DNA of 64,000 bases from Vibrio barjaei. GTDB taxonomy: Bacteria > Pseudomonadota > Gammaproteobacteria > Enterobacterales > Vibrionaceae. The notes below the pieces were generated by a model, which saw nothing but the letters and a program-made list of their open reading frames with translations, was not told where the DNA came from and searched no databases. The DNA lies in NCBI RefSeq assembly GCF_001639065.2, contig NZ_LQXO02000033.1, positions 186,001 through 250,000 on the forward strand, written 5' to 3'. Each line of letters begins with the position of its first letter. The first letter of the stretch is position 1. This document shows, in pieces, positions 24,393 through 33,098 of this stretch. The position numbers and the translations under genes are program-made.

Positions 24393-25253
24393 TTATTTGC
24401 TCAGTGCTGGTTCAGCGTTCACTGACACTTCTGCGTCTGCTTGTGCATCTAGAGATGGTGCAGTTTTAGCGTGAGTTAGGTAAAGCGGGAGACAAGTCAT
24501 GATAAGACCGCCAACGATGTTACCAAGAATGGTTGGGATTAGGTTGAAGTTCAACCAAGTTGCGATACCAAAATCAGCACCAAGAATCATACCTAGTGGG
24601 AATAGGAACATGTTTACTACAGTATGCTCAAAGACTAGTGCGAAGAAGATGAAGATAGGGAACCACATCATCGCTACACGACCCGATACAGAACGTGCTG
24701 TCATGTTGCCGATAACGCCAAGGCATACCATCAGGTTACAAAAGATACCGCGTACGAAACAGGTGATCCATCCGTCCATACCCATGTTTTCAAAACCAAG
24801 GCTACGAGCTGTCGATACCGCTACAAACTTCTTAGCAACCGCATTAAGTTCAAGAGAGAAGTTACCAGTTAGCGAGACTGCTACAAGGTAAGCAACGATA
24901 AGAGAACCAATTAGGTTGCCCAAACCTACAAGTCCCCAACAACGGAAAATACGGTTCCAAGTAATACCAGGACGGTTAGCAAATTTAGCCAATGGTGCAA
25001 GACCGAATACACCCGTTACAAGGTCATAGCCCATCACACTTAGAATAACGAAACCAACGGGGAAGACGAGCGCACCCACGATACCGATGCCCGTTTGAAC
25101 GATGGTTGTGATTGCAACAACTACCGCCAAAGACAGGATGATACCAGCCATTGTGCCACGAAGGAGGAGGTCGCGAGTGCTTGTTTTTGTTTTCGCTTCG
25201 CCAACGTCGATCATGGTTTGCACAAATTGCGCAGGTTTAAAATCAGCAGACAT
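24393..25253 (-). CDS. nirC: Formate/nitrite channel (FNT family), NirC-like
   Basis: The 286-residue protein is a six-helix FNT-family channel: signatures GNLIGSLIVAYLVAV and FCNLMVCLGVIGNMTARS are seen at about residues 108 and 168, along with VVNMFLFPLGMILGADFG. FNT channels form pentamers moving nitrite or formate through the inner membrane. Placement 97 bases after nirD on the same strand argues for nitrite, feeding the cytoplasmic reductase. It is slightly longer than E. coli NirC because of a soluble C-terminal tail (SLDAQADAEVSVNAEP). The name follows context; FocA-type function is not excluded. Confidence 0.85.
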   Translation of the reverse strand: MSADFKPAQFVQTMIDVGEAKTKTSTRDLLLRGTMAGIILSLAVVVAITTIVQTGIGIVGALVFPVGFVILSVMGYDLVTGVFGLAPLAKFANRPGITWNRIFRCWGLVGLGNLIGSLIVAYLVAVSLTGNFSLELNAVAKKFVAVSTARSLGFENMGMDGWITCFVRGIFCNLMVCLGVIGNMTARSVSGRVAMMWFPIFIFFALVFEHTVVNMFLFPLGMILGADFGIATWLNFNLIPTILGNIVGGLIMTCLPLYLTHAKTAPSLDAQADAEVSVNAEPALSK

Positions 25254-25303
25254 AGAATTGTACCTATTAAAAGTTAAAGTTAAAAAGTAAAGATTGAATA
25301 GTG

Positions 25304-25330
25304 ATAGGGGCTAGGGCTTCTAACCCCTAT
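25304..25330 (-). other. Intercistronic hairpin between nirD and nirC
   Basis: ATAGGGG and CCCCTAT form a perfect seven-base-pair stem with a 13-base loop in the gap between nirD and nirC. There is no T-run. It may adjust differential stability or expression of nirBD and nirC. Confidence 0.45.
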
Positions 25331-25350
25331 AGGCTATTCAGTCTCTTGGC

Positions 25351-25674
25351 TTACGCCGAAACTTCTACTGCACCTTTGGCAATACGAGTTTTGTATGCTT
25401 TCACGGTAAAGCGCTCATCTTCCATACAAATACCTGTTGCTAGGTTGAAGCGTTGTTTCTTCAGAGGGCTTGCTACCCAAAGCTCACCTTGGTGCTCAAC
25501 AATTAATCCACGTGATAGCACGTTAGATTGGTAGAATGGGTCCATGTTGCTGATCGCCATCACTTCTTCAGCAGCCGTTGGGCGGAAAATAGCAACCTGT
25601 TGGCCATCCACCAAAGCACATACGCCAGTGCCAGGGATGATGTCTTGGATATCACATACTTTTTGAAATGCCAT
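25351..25674 (-). CDS. nirD: Nitrite reductase (NADH) small subunit
   Basis: NirD is the 107-residue partner of NirB. It has a Rieske-like fold but, as in enterobacterial NirD, the iron-sulfur ligands are missing: where CxH would stand the sequence is ISNMDPFYQSNVLSRGLI, and the second site reads WVASPLKKQRFNLATGICM. The family is thought to support NirB assembly or stability rather than carry electrons. The gene starts two bases after nirB, so the subunits are translationally coupled. Confidence 0.93.
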   Translation of the reverse strand: MAFQKVCDIQDIIPGTGVCALVDGQQVAIFRPTAAEEVMAISNMDPFYQSNVLSRGLIVEHQGELWVASPLKKQRFNLATGICMEDERFTVKAYKTRIAKGAVEVSA

Positions 25675-25676
25675 GA

Positions 25677-28235
25677 TTACTTCTCCAACTCAACGTGTAG
25701 GATGTCACCCTTAGCTTCAGGGTGCTTCTCTGTAAATGTCGCTGGACGGTGTTGCTCACGCTCTTGAACGAAAACCACATTGTCATCGCGAAGATCGCTG
25801 TTGATGAAGTGAGAGAAGCGTTTAAGCTGAGACTCATCTTCAATCGTGTTCTTCCATTCGCAGCTGTAATCACCCACTAGACGTTGCACATCGGCTTCTA
25901 GCTGTTCGTTGATTCCAAGTTTGTTATCAACGATCACTTCACGTAGATAGTCGACGCCACCTTCCATGTTTTCCATCCAAACTGAGGTACGTTGTAGCGG
26001 CGCTGCAGTACGGATATAGAACATCATGAAACGGTCGATGTATTGAATTAGCGTTGCCTCGTCTAGGTCAGAAGCAAGTAGGTCTGCGTGACGTGGTTTC
26101 ATACCACCGTTACCACATACATACATGTTCCAGCCAGCATCTGTCGCGATAATTCCTAAGTCTTTACCTTGAGCTTCAGCACACTCACGAGTGCAGCCTG
26201 AAACGCCAAACTTCATCTTATGCGGAGTACGAATACCTTTGTAACGGTTCTCGATGCGTGACCCCAGACCAACAGAATCCTGAACACCATAACGACACCA
26301 TGTTGAACCCACGCAGGTCTTCGCCATGCGAAGTGCTTTTGCATACGCTTGACCAGTCTCGTAGCCAGCCTCAATCAGTTTTTTCCAGATAGCAGGAAGA
26401 TCGTCTTTTTGCGCACCAAACAGACCGATGCGCTGGGCGCCAGTGACTTTGGTGTATAGGTTGTACTCTGCTGCTACTTCAGCAAGCACTTTTAGTGCTT
26501 CAGGAGTAACTTCACCACCCGCCATACGAGGAATGACAGAGTAAGTACCGTCTTTTTGAATATTACCGAGGAAGTTGTCGTTGGTATCGTGCAGTTTCAC
26601 AAGCTCAGGCTTAAGAATATGCTCGCCCCAGCAAGACGCTAAAATAGAGCCTGCAAGTGGTTTACACACTTCACAGCCGTAACCTTTACCATGTTTCTCA
26701 AGCAGTTCTTCGAACGTCTTGATCTCTTCGATACGAATTAAGTGGAACAATTCTTGGCGAGAGTAAGCAAAGTGTTCACATACGTCGTTTTTAACTTCGA
26801 TGCCTGATTTTGCTAGTTCAGCGTTTAGGACAGAGGTAACAAGAGGGATACAACCGCCACAGCCAGTACCTGCACCAGTCACTGCTTTAATATCGCCAAT
26901 CGTGTGGTGACCGTCAGCAACGGCTTGTGCGATCTTGCCCTTAGTAACATCGAAACAAGAACAGATAACCGCTGACTCAGGTAGAGAATCTGCACCGAGT
27001 GTCGGCTTTTCAGCTCCGGCATGCGCGGGCAGAATCAAAGTATCAGGGTGCTCTGGAAGTTCGATGTCATTGAGCTTAAGTTGAAGTAGATCGCCGTAAT
27101 CAGACGTATCGCCAACCATTACTGCGCCAAGTAACTTCTTGCCGTCTTCAGAAACAATCAGACGCTTGTAAACTTCTTGTTCTTCGTTTTGGTATACGAA
27201 GCTCTTACAACCAGGGGTACGGCCGTTTGCATCGCCAATAGAGCCCACTTTCACGCCAAGTAGTTTTAACTTAGCGCTCATGTCTGCGCCTTCAAACTGG
27301 CTGTCGTTACCTACTAGGTGGTCAACCGCAACCGTCGCCATTTTATAACCAGGAGCAACTAGACCATAGAAAGTACGGTTCCATGAAGCGCACTCACCAA
27401 TAGCATAGATATCTTGGTCAGTAGTTTGAGCGAAGTTGTTAATTTCGATACCGCCACGAGGTGCAACACCCAAGCCCATCTGACGAGCAAGCTTGTCTTG
27501 TGGACGGATACCAGCAGAGAATACGATGAAATCCACTTCAAGGTCAGTGCCGTCAGCAAACACCATAGTGTTGCGCGCTTCATTACCCTCAGCTTTGATT
27601 TCAAGCGTATTTTTACTTGTATGAACTTGAACGCCCATGCGCTCAATCTTGTTGCGAAGTTGCAAACCGCCTTGAAGGTCTAACTGTTCCGCCATTAATA
27701 CTGGAGCGAATTCCACAACGTGTGTTTCGACGCCCAGTGCTTTAAGTGCCCCGGCTGCTTCTAAACCTAGTAGACCGCCACCAACAACAACGCCTCGTTT
27801 ACTCTTTTTCGCCGTTGCTTCAATAGCTTTAAGGTCTTCGATAGTACGATAAACAAAACAGTCTTTGCTCTCGTTACCTTTAATAGGTGGTACAAATGGG
27901 TAGGAACCTGTTGCGAGAATAAGCTTGTCGTACTTAATTTCACGACCAGTACTTGAATAAACGATTTTGTTTTCGCGGTTAACGTTGATTGCGCGCTCAC
28001 CAATAAGAACATTGATGCCGTGCTTCTCATAGAAACCTTCTTTAACTAGGGAAAGTTCGTCTGCAGTGTGGTGTGAAAAGTAAGAGGAGAGGTGGACACG
28101 GTCATACGCGACACGTGGTTCTTCGCAGAAAACGGTGACTTCATAGTTGGCCATATCAGTTTTCTCGACTAAGTCCTCGAGATAACGATGACCAACCATG
28201 CCGTTTCCTATCACGACAAGCTTCATCTTGCTCAT
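25677..28235 (-). CDS. nirB: Nitrite reductase (NADH) large subunit
   Basis: NirB reduces nitrite to ammonium in the cytoplasm with NADH. Its 852 residues carry, in order, FAD- and NAD-binding folds (VVIGNGMVGHRYLEDL at the start, GVVVGGGLLGLEAAGALKAL near 145), a BFD-like [2Fe-2S] region with CSCFDVTKGK and GTGCGGCIPLV near 425-460, and the siroheme/4Fe-4S sulfite reductase-type domain with TCVGSTWCRYG near 635 and SGCTRECAEAQ near 680. All cofactor cysteines are present. The gene leads nirB-nirD-nirC-cobA. Its upstream region has an FNR-like box and a Nar heptamer, so induction by oxygen loss and nitrate/nitrite is likely. Confidence 0.96.
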   Translation of the reverse strand: MSKMKLVVIGNGMVGHRYLEDLVEKTDMANYEVTVFCEEPRVAYDRVHLSSYFSHHTADELSLVKEGFYEKHGINVLIGERAINVNRENKIVYSSTGREIKYDKLILATGSYPFVPPIKGNESKDCFVYRTIEDLKAIEATAKKSKRGVVVGGGLLGLEAAGALKALGVETHVVEFAPVLMAEQLDLQGGLQLRNKIERMGVQVHTSKNTLEIKAEGNEARNTMVFADGTDLEVDFIVFSAGIRPQDKLARQMGLGVAPRGGIEINNFAQTTDQDIYAIGECASWNRTFYGLVAPGYKMATVAVDHLVGNDSQFEGADMSAKLKLLGVKVGSIGDANGRTPGCKSFVYQNEEQEVYKRLIVSEDGKKLLGAVMVGDTSDYGDLLQLKLNDIELPEHPDTLILPAHAGAEKPTLGADSLPESAVICSCFDVTKGKIAQAVADGHHTIGDIKAVTGAGTGCGGCIPLVTSVLNAELAKSGIEVKNDVCEHFAYSRQELFHLIRIEEIKTFEELLEKHGKGYGCEVCKPLAGSILASCWGEHILKPELVKLHDTNDNFLGNIQKDGTYSVIPRMAGGEVTPEALKVLAEVAAEYNLYTKVTGAQRIGLFGAQKDDLPAIWKKLIEAGYETGQAYAKALRMAKTCVGSTWCRYGVQDSVGLGSRIENRYKGIRTPHKMKFGVSGCTRECAEAQGKDLGIIATDAGWNMYVCGNGGMKPRHADLLASDLDEATLIQYIDRFMMFYIRTAAPLQRTSVWMENMEGGVDYLREVIVDNKLGINEQLEADVQRLVGDYSCEWKNTIEDESQLKRFSHFINSDLRDDNVVFVQEREQHRPATFTEKHPEAKGDILHVELEK

Positions 28236-28300
28236 ATTAATACCTAAGTGTTAGTTCTTCGAATCTTCGCGCATTGTTAAATGTGAAAGAAAATTAAAAC

Positions 28301-28314
28301 ATGATGTAAATCAA
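28301..28314. promoter_or_regulatory. FNR-like box upstream of nirB
   Basis: ATGATGTAAATCAA matches the FNR consensus TTGAT-N4-ATCAA at nine of ten fixed positions. It ends 66 bases upstream of the nirB start codon. A transcription start near 28266 would put it at -41.5, the class II activating position. Confidence 0.7.
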
Positions 28315-28327
28315 TTACACTTTTAAA

Positions 28328-28343
28328 CTACTCTAAAGGGGTA
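28328..28343. promoter_or_regulatory. Nar-type response regulator site upstream of nirB
   Basis: CTACTCTAAAGGGGTA contains one perfect NarL/NarP heptamer (AGGGGTA, the reverse of TACCCCT) facing a degenerate partner. The 12 bases CTAAAGGGGTAG at 28333-28344 recur exactly upstream of nrfA. In Vibrio the expected regulator is NarP. Confidence 0.55.
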
Positions 28344-28661
28344 GGTCGGGTGATTAACTAATCAACAAGTTAATAGTAGAAGAGGCTATTTATAGGAGAA
28401 AAGAATAGCAATCGTTTTGCAACAGGGGAGAGCGCACGTTAGTATAGGTTTATTTGTAATACAATAGTGCTGTTTTTACATATTCTGTAATTTACCTACA
28501 TAAACCATGAAAACTGTATGGTTTATAAGCAAATGCCATATCTATATGGAATTTTGTTCTATAAACTTATGTTCACATTATCCTAGGGTATTTATAACCA
28601 CATTATAAATAAGGTTAGTTGGCGGGAATTACGTTCGTAATTTGAATTACAAGGAGGAGAT

Positions 28662-28832
28662 ATGAAACGACTTCATATCCAAGCAGTAATCGCTACCTTT
28701 GTCCTAGGACTACTCTTCGGTTGTAATGGAAGTGGAGGAGACTCCAGCTCAGGTAATCAGACTCAAACCATTCCGACATCTCAGCTTTCGCTGCCTGAAC
28801 AATTGGAGGTAGTGACCAATGAAAACGATTAA
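28662..28832 (+). CDS. Small lipoprotein, 56 residues
   Basis: This short frame begins ATG after a very strong ribosome site (AAGGAGGAGA, 28651-28660). It encodes a signal with lipobox LLFGC (acylated Cys near residue 21), then a Gly/Ser-rich linker and a tail TSQLSLPEQLEVVTNEND. The gene overlaps the next, larger secreted-protein gene by 14 bases, and that gene's ribosome site (GGAGG, 28805-28809) lies inside it, so the two are translationally coupled. Family and function are not recognised; an outer-membrane anchor or pilot for the neighbour is a reasonable guess. Confidence 0.75.
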   Translation: MKRLHIQAVIATFVLGLLFGCNGSGGDSSSGNQTQTIPTSQLSLPEQLEVVTNEND

Positions 28833-31029
28833 ACTAATCCCCCTTGTATTGGCGATAGCCCCTCTCACTATTCAAGCCGAATACAATGACGCGGGCACAG
28901 ATTATACGCTCGCAGAGCAGCGTACACATGTCTGGAATGAAGCATTGGAACCCATTGAACTCGTGAACAGCATCCTGTGCTTTACGGCGCAGTTCAACAG
29001 TGTTGAGTTTGCTAACCAAGGCCCTTATTTGGTGTTAGCTGATGAATCGCTGTGTTTTGATGAAGATAAATCCGGTGATAGCGGACAATCATCAGGCGCG
29101 AGTAATCAAACCCAGTTAATGAAGGCGGTAAGTACGGTGGTTCGAGAGTCTGACTCAGACCCTCTACTCGTCAGTGTTTGGCTTCCAGATATGGGACAAA
29201 GTGACGAAGGGGAACAAGCGATCAAGTTCAAAGCGGAAATCCGCAATGGCGCTACTGATGCCAACCCCTTTGGAGACTTCACCTTTAACTTTGACTTCTT
29301 TGATAACTTCGACCAAAACAATCAATCAGGAGGAGGTGAAGTCAAAACGATTTCCGATCTTGATGGACAAATTGGTTTCACGCTTTATGAGCAGGGTAGC
29401 CATGGCGGTAATGAAAGCTACAAACAATGTGCCAGTGTTGTCATGTCAGAAGATAGAACCTCGGGTGTTGCGTTAACGGGGATGGAATACTCAGGTCAAT
29501 ATGGTAGTGGAGGACAGACGTTTGCACTTGCGTTCAATGAAAATCGTGTATTGGTTCAGAGTACCAATGGCGGTTTTGATGATTTGCCCTATAAGTCGGG
29601 AGACTTTGCAACTGGCTCTCAATGTCTGAGTCGCACAGAATTTACATCACACGTACATCGATATGACCTATTTGATTCAGCGACAGGGGCCGCTGTCGAA
29701 CTCAATAGTGGTTTTCCTATTCGCTATGATTCTACGGATAATGGAAATAACGATAGCTATGGATTTATAGGTTACTGGGGGCTTTGGACCGAAAGCGGCC
29801 ATCAGTTCAGTAATGGTGACACCGTAGTGAAAGATAACGACGAACAGCAGGAAACTCTGACTATCGTTACAGCGCCAGGTCGTTTAATAAAGAACACAGT
29901 GAACTCGTTAGCGCTCACTGAATTATCAGGGATCGACTTTAACTATTGGGATGATGATGTCTATCAGGACAATTCTTTCGATCAGTGGGTCGTGAACTAT
30001 AGCAACCAACAGTTCGTTAAAGTTGGTAAGTTGTCCTGGACGGATAATGGTCCGAGTGTGACGCAGTTAGAGACACCAATCGTGATATCGCTTAGCGATT
30101 ACGACAGTCTATATATGTATTCTGAGCAGCTCGGCGGAGAGGTGAAGTATCTCAACGGAGAGGATAGCATAACTTACTATGTTCAAACCTTTATTGATGG
30201 GTCACAAAGCGGTGATGCTGCACTACCTAACAACGGCACCATTACGCTAACTTGTTACGATAATTGCCCTATAGGCACCATTGATGACCAACATATCGCC
30301 CAGTACTGGGGAGAGAATAGCCCATTTGAAACTGTACATGGCACTGCTTATCAATTTACGTTCTCGATTGATGGTGTTAACGCACTGACGCTCGTTAGCG
30401 TAACCAGTGGCGAAGCGGTTCATTTCGATTCGTCTGTTACCTCATCAAGTCTTGAATCTACACCTCACCATTGGGGATTGAGAACAGGACCAATGGTTCT
30501 ATCGTCGCAGTCTATTTCTAATCCATGGGAAATCTACGATCCTAACGTTGTGCAAGAATTTTATGTGTGGGAAACAGGGGTCAATGAGTGGAATCGATTG
30601 ACTACAGTGCGTGATGAATCGGGGGATATCGTCAGTTTCGACCGCCCAATTCAGTTTAGTTATGTTCATACTACTAACAATGATCGAAATGGTGATGCTG
30701 GTAACTATGCGAACCAAACCTTTATGCTTAATTATGGAGGGAATGGTGATCTGTGGGGTATTCCAAGCATCAAAAATAACGAAGATGACCACTACCGTGC
30801 TGCCTTTTCAATCGGTGATGGTGTAGTTATGGGAGGAAGCAGTCAATACGTTATAAAGGCTCGTGAAATTGAAGAGTTGATGAAACCTTTGGCAACGTCT
30901 GAGTGCAACGCATTAACCTTGCAAGACCCTGCCGTTGCGGTACCAACTTCTGTCACGGGTAGTGCCGATATCGGTAGTATGCCTGAGGTGACAGGAGAGC
31001 CTTCAGTGATTGCAGGTGTAACGCAATAA
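28819..31029 (+). CDS. Large secreted protein of unknown function
   Basis: I do not recognise the family of this 736-residue protein. It starts with a signal peptide (MKTIKLIPLVLAIAPLTIQA, cleavage before EYNDAG). The mature protein is acidic, Asn/Asp/Gly/Ser-rich, with many aromatic residues and at least seven cysteines spread along it (NSILCF, DESLCFD, YKQCASVV, GSQCLSR, TLTCYDNC, TSECNAL). Repeated short beta-type phrases such as FIGYWGLWTESGHQ and HHWGLRTGPM suggest a beta-rich extracellular or periplasmic fold. No membrane helix, LPXTG or autotransporter barrel is seen. It is coupled to the 56-residue lipoprotein gene and ends at a strong terminator. Confidence 0.7.
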   Translation: MKTIKLIPLVLAIAPLTIQAEYNDAGTDYTLAEQRTHVWNEALEPIELVNSILCFTAQFNSVEFANQGPYLVLADESLCFDEDKSGDSGQSSGASNQTQLMKAVSTVVRESDSDPLLVSVWLPDMGQSDEGEQAIKFKAEIRNGATDANPFGDFTFNFDFFDNFDQNNQSGGGEVKTISDLDGQIGFTLYEQGSHGGNESYKQCASVVMSEDRTSGVALTGMEYSGQYGSGGQTFALAFNENRVLVQSTNGGFDDLPYKSGDFATGSQCLSRTEFTSHVHRYDLFDSATGAAVELNSGFPIRYDSTDNGNNDSYGFIGYWGLWTESGHQFSNGDTVVKDNDEQQETLTIVTAPGRLIKNTVNSLALTELSGIDFNYWDDDVYQDNSFDQWVVNYSNQQFVKVGKLSWTDNGPSVTQLETPIVISLSDYDSLYMYSEQLGGEVKYLNGEDSITYYVQTFIDGSQSGDAALPNNGTITLTCYDNCPIGTIDDQHIAQYWGENSPFETVHGTAYQFTFSIDGVNALTLVSVTSGEAVHFDSSVTSSSLESTPHHWGLRTGPMVLSSQSISNPWEIYDPNVVQEFYVWETGVNEWNRLTTVRDESGDIVSFDRPIQFSYVHTTNNDRNGDAGNYANQTFMLNYGGNGDLWGIPSIKNNEDDHYRAAFSIGDGVVMGGSSQYVIKAREIEELMKPLATSECNALTLQDPAVAVPTSVTGSADIGSMPEVTGEPSVIAGVTQ

Positions 31030-31032
31030 AAT

Positions 31033-31061
31033 AAATGGGCTCCAAATCGGAGCCCATTTTT
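31033..31061. terminator. Bidirectional terminator
   Basis: AAATGGGCTCC and GGAGCCCATTT form an eleven-base-pair stem with a five-base loop, with T residues on the plus side and A/T on the other. It lies between the secreted-protein gene and the convergent LysE-type gene and can serve both. Confidence 0.85.
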
Positions 31062-31680
31062 ATCCAATAAACAACCAAACCCCAACGCCACACATGAGTG
31101 TTCCCGCAATGCGGTTCATGGTCCGTACGTTGTTTGCATTACCCAATGTTCGTTTCAATCCTTTTCCGCCAGTCGCGTAGATCGTCATACAAACAAACTC
31201 ACTGACCAAAATAATTCCGAGCATGATCGATACTTGTCCAAACATTGGCTTTGACTGGTCGATAAATGGGGGAAGCAGCGAAATCATAAATGCCCAACCT
31301 TTGGGATTGGCAATAGCGGTAACAAAGCCTTGAACGACTAGATCCCAATCTTTGTGCTCGGTTTGTTGTTCAACGTCAGAAGTGATGGCTAGTTTGCCGC
31401 GTGAACGCCACATTTGGATACCAAGGTAGAACAGATAAGTCGCGCCGATGGCTTTAAAGACAGTGAATACTTCTGGGTATTTCAACATGACGGCAGCGAT
31501 ACCTAAGATAGCGGCAAGAGAGACGGCGGCAACACCGAGCAACTCACCGACCATCATCCACAGCGTACGTCGGTAGCCAATACTCATGCCCATTGTAAGA
31601 GCCAGTGTCATGCACATACCTGGCGTAATGGAAACAAAGAAAAAAGTGGGGATGAATATTGAGAGCGTTGCCCAGTCCAT
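31060..31680 (-). CDS. LysE/RhtB-family amino acid exporter
   Basis: This 206-residue inner-membrane protein has the LysE/RhtB layout of six helices with the N-terminal signature FFFVSITPGMCMTLALTMGM followed by SIGYRRTLWMMVGELLGVAA and the conserved AIANPKGWAFMISLLPPF near residue 120. These proteins export amino acids or related compounds such as homoserine lactone using the proton gradient. The substrate cannot be read from sequence. ATG 31680 is preferred to TTG 31707. The gene is monocistronic and ends in the bidirectional terminator. Confidence 0.88.
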   Translation of the reverse strand: MDWATLSIFIPTFFFVSITPGMCMTLALTMGMSIGYRRTLWMMVGELLGVAAVSLAAILGIAAVMLKYPEVFTVFKAIGATYLFYLGIQMWRSRGKLAITSDVEQQTEHKDWDLVVQGFVTAIANPKGWAFMISLLPPFIDQSKPMFGQVSIMLGIILVSEFVCMTIYATGGKGLKRTLGNANNVRTMNRIAGTLMCGVGVWLFIG

Positions 31681-31962
31681 AGTGATGCTTTTTAGAATAT
31701 TTAACAATTTAGCTATTAATAACAGAGATTTCGTGACAGAACTATCAATTTGTTAAACAGAATGGAATATTTTGGGCTAGAGAAAGGTTGGAGTTAAATA
31801 GAGTCGTTAGGTAACGTGAAGGATAAAATTTGGATATATGGTTAAATATTAGACGTATTGACCACTAAAGCCAAAGGCACCTAAATCATAACACTTTGAC
31901 ATACATAATGTTTACATCCATTGTTGTTGAGCTATCCAATAACGTACATAGGAATCTAAGAA

Positions 31963-33045
31963 ATGGAATTCAAAAAAACCATTCGTCGACTGAGTACTAT
32001 CGTCATTGCATCTCTCACTGCTGTGGCAACCTTTCAAGTGCAAGCTGACGATAAAGTTTACCGCTTAAAACTGGCAGAAACCTGGGGGCCTAATACGCCA
32101 ATTCTGGGTGATGCGAGCAAGAATATGGCGAAGTTAGCCAAAGAAATGTCGAATGGACGCTTGATCATTCGAATCGACTCAGCCAACAAACACAAAGCAC
32201 CTTTAGGTGTGTTTGATATGGTTAAGTCGGGTCAATATGACCTTGGTCATTCAAGTTCATACTACTGGAAAGGTAAGGTACCTAATACGCTGTATTTCTC
32301 ATCGATGCCATTTGGTATGACAACGATGGAGCAGTATTCGTGGTTCTACCATGGAGATGGTCTTGAACTCATGCAACAAGTTTATGCGCCGCACAACCTA
32401 CTGTCTTTTCCAGGCGGTAATTCAGATATTCAAATGGGAGGTTGGTTTAAAAAAGAGATCAACACCGTTGAAGATCTGCAAGGGTTGAAGATGCGTATCC
32501 CTGGGTTTGCAGGTGAGGTGTTAGCGAAAGTTGGCGCGAAACCAACCAACATCGCGCCGGGCGAACTGTATACCTCATTAGAGCGAGGAACAATTGACGC
32601 ATTAGAGTGGGTAGGGCCTGCCTTTGATCTACGAATGGGTTTTCAAAAAATCGCACCTTATTACTACACAGCATGGCATGAGCCAGGCTCTGAGACTCAA
32701 TTCTTAGTCAACAAGAAAGTGTGGGAATCTCTGCCAGCAGATCTCCAAATCATTTTAGAAACTTCGTTCCGCGTTGCGGCGTTTGATATGTATACCCAAG
32801 CTTTGCATGAGAACGCGAACAGTTGGTCTAAGATGAGTTCAGAGTATCCGAATATTAAAGTCCGTTCTTTCCCGCCAGAAGTAATCAATGCTCTAAAAGC
32901 AGCAAATGAGGAACTGCTTCAGCAACAGGCGGCTAACGATAAATTGGCGAAAGAGATTCTTGATTCACAAGCCAATTATCTAGTGAAGATGCGCGAATGG
33001 ACGAACATCTCACTTCAAGCTTATCTAAACGAACAGGCCAACTAG
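31963..33045 (+). CDS. TRAP transporter substrate-binding protein (DctP family), orphan
   Basis: The 360-residue periplasmic protein has a signal peptide (IVIASLTAVATFQVQA, cut before DDKVYRL) and the DctP-type fold: LAETWGPNTPILGDASKNMA at the N-terminus, MVKSGQYDLGHSSSYYWKGK, and the conserved central block LQGLKMRIPGFAGEVLAKVG then ERGTIDALEWVGP. The Arg in KMRIPG is the usual carboxylate-binding residue. The sequence style resembles the alpha-keto/hydroxy acid (TakP-like) group. No dctQ or dctM gene is next to it, so its membrane partner is elsewhere. It has a good ribosome site (AGGAATC) and a strong terminator. Confidence 0.9.
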   Translation: MEFKKTIRRLSTIVIASLTAVATFQVQADDKVYRLKLAETWGPNTPILGDASKNMAKLAKEMSNGRLIIRIDSANKHKAPLGVFDMVKSGQYDLGHSSSYYWKGKVPNTLYFSSMPFGMTTMEQYSWFYHGDGLELMQQVYAPHNLLSFPGGNSDIQMGGWFKKEINTVEDLQGLKMRIPGFAGEVLAKVGAKPTNIAPGELYTSLERGTIDALEWVGPAFDLRMGFQKIAPYYYTAWHEPGSETQFLVNKKVWESLPADLQIILETSFRVAAFDMYTQALHENANSWSKMSSEYPNIKVRSFPPEVINALKAANEELLQQQAANDKLAKEILDSQANYLVKMREWTNISLQAYLNEQAN

Positions 33046-33066
33046 TTACAGTGGTTTGATTGAAAG

Positions 33067-33098
33067 AAAACACCCCGCAGTATGCGGGGTGTTTTTTT
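33067..33098. terminator. Bidirectional terminator after the TRAP binding protein gene
   Basis: AAAACACCCCGCA and TGCGGGGTGTTTT form a 13-base-pair stem with a three-base loop and seven T residues. It serves the plus-strand gene and the convergent DUF3124 gene. Confidence 0.9.

Larger units (their letters stand above)
28236..28661. promoter_or_regulatory. Divergent regulatory region between nirB and a lipoprotein gene
   Basis: The 426 bases contain no supported gene. They hold an FNR-like box (28301-28314), a Nar-type site (28328-28343) and a -10-like AACAAT (28273-28278 on the minus strand) where an FNR box centred at -41.5 would place it. The right end is AT-rich and ends with the strong ribosome site AAGGAGGAGA at 28651-28660 for the plus-strand lipoprotein gene. 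Confidence 0.6.
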
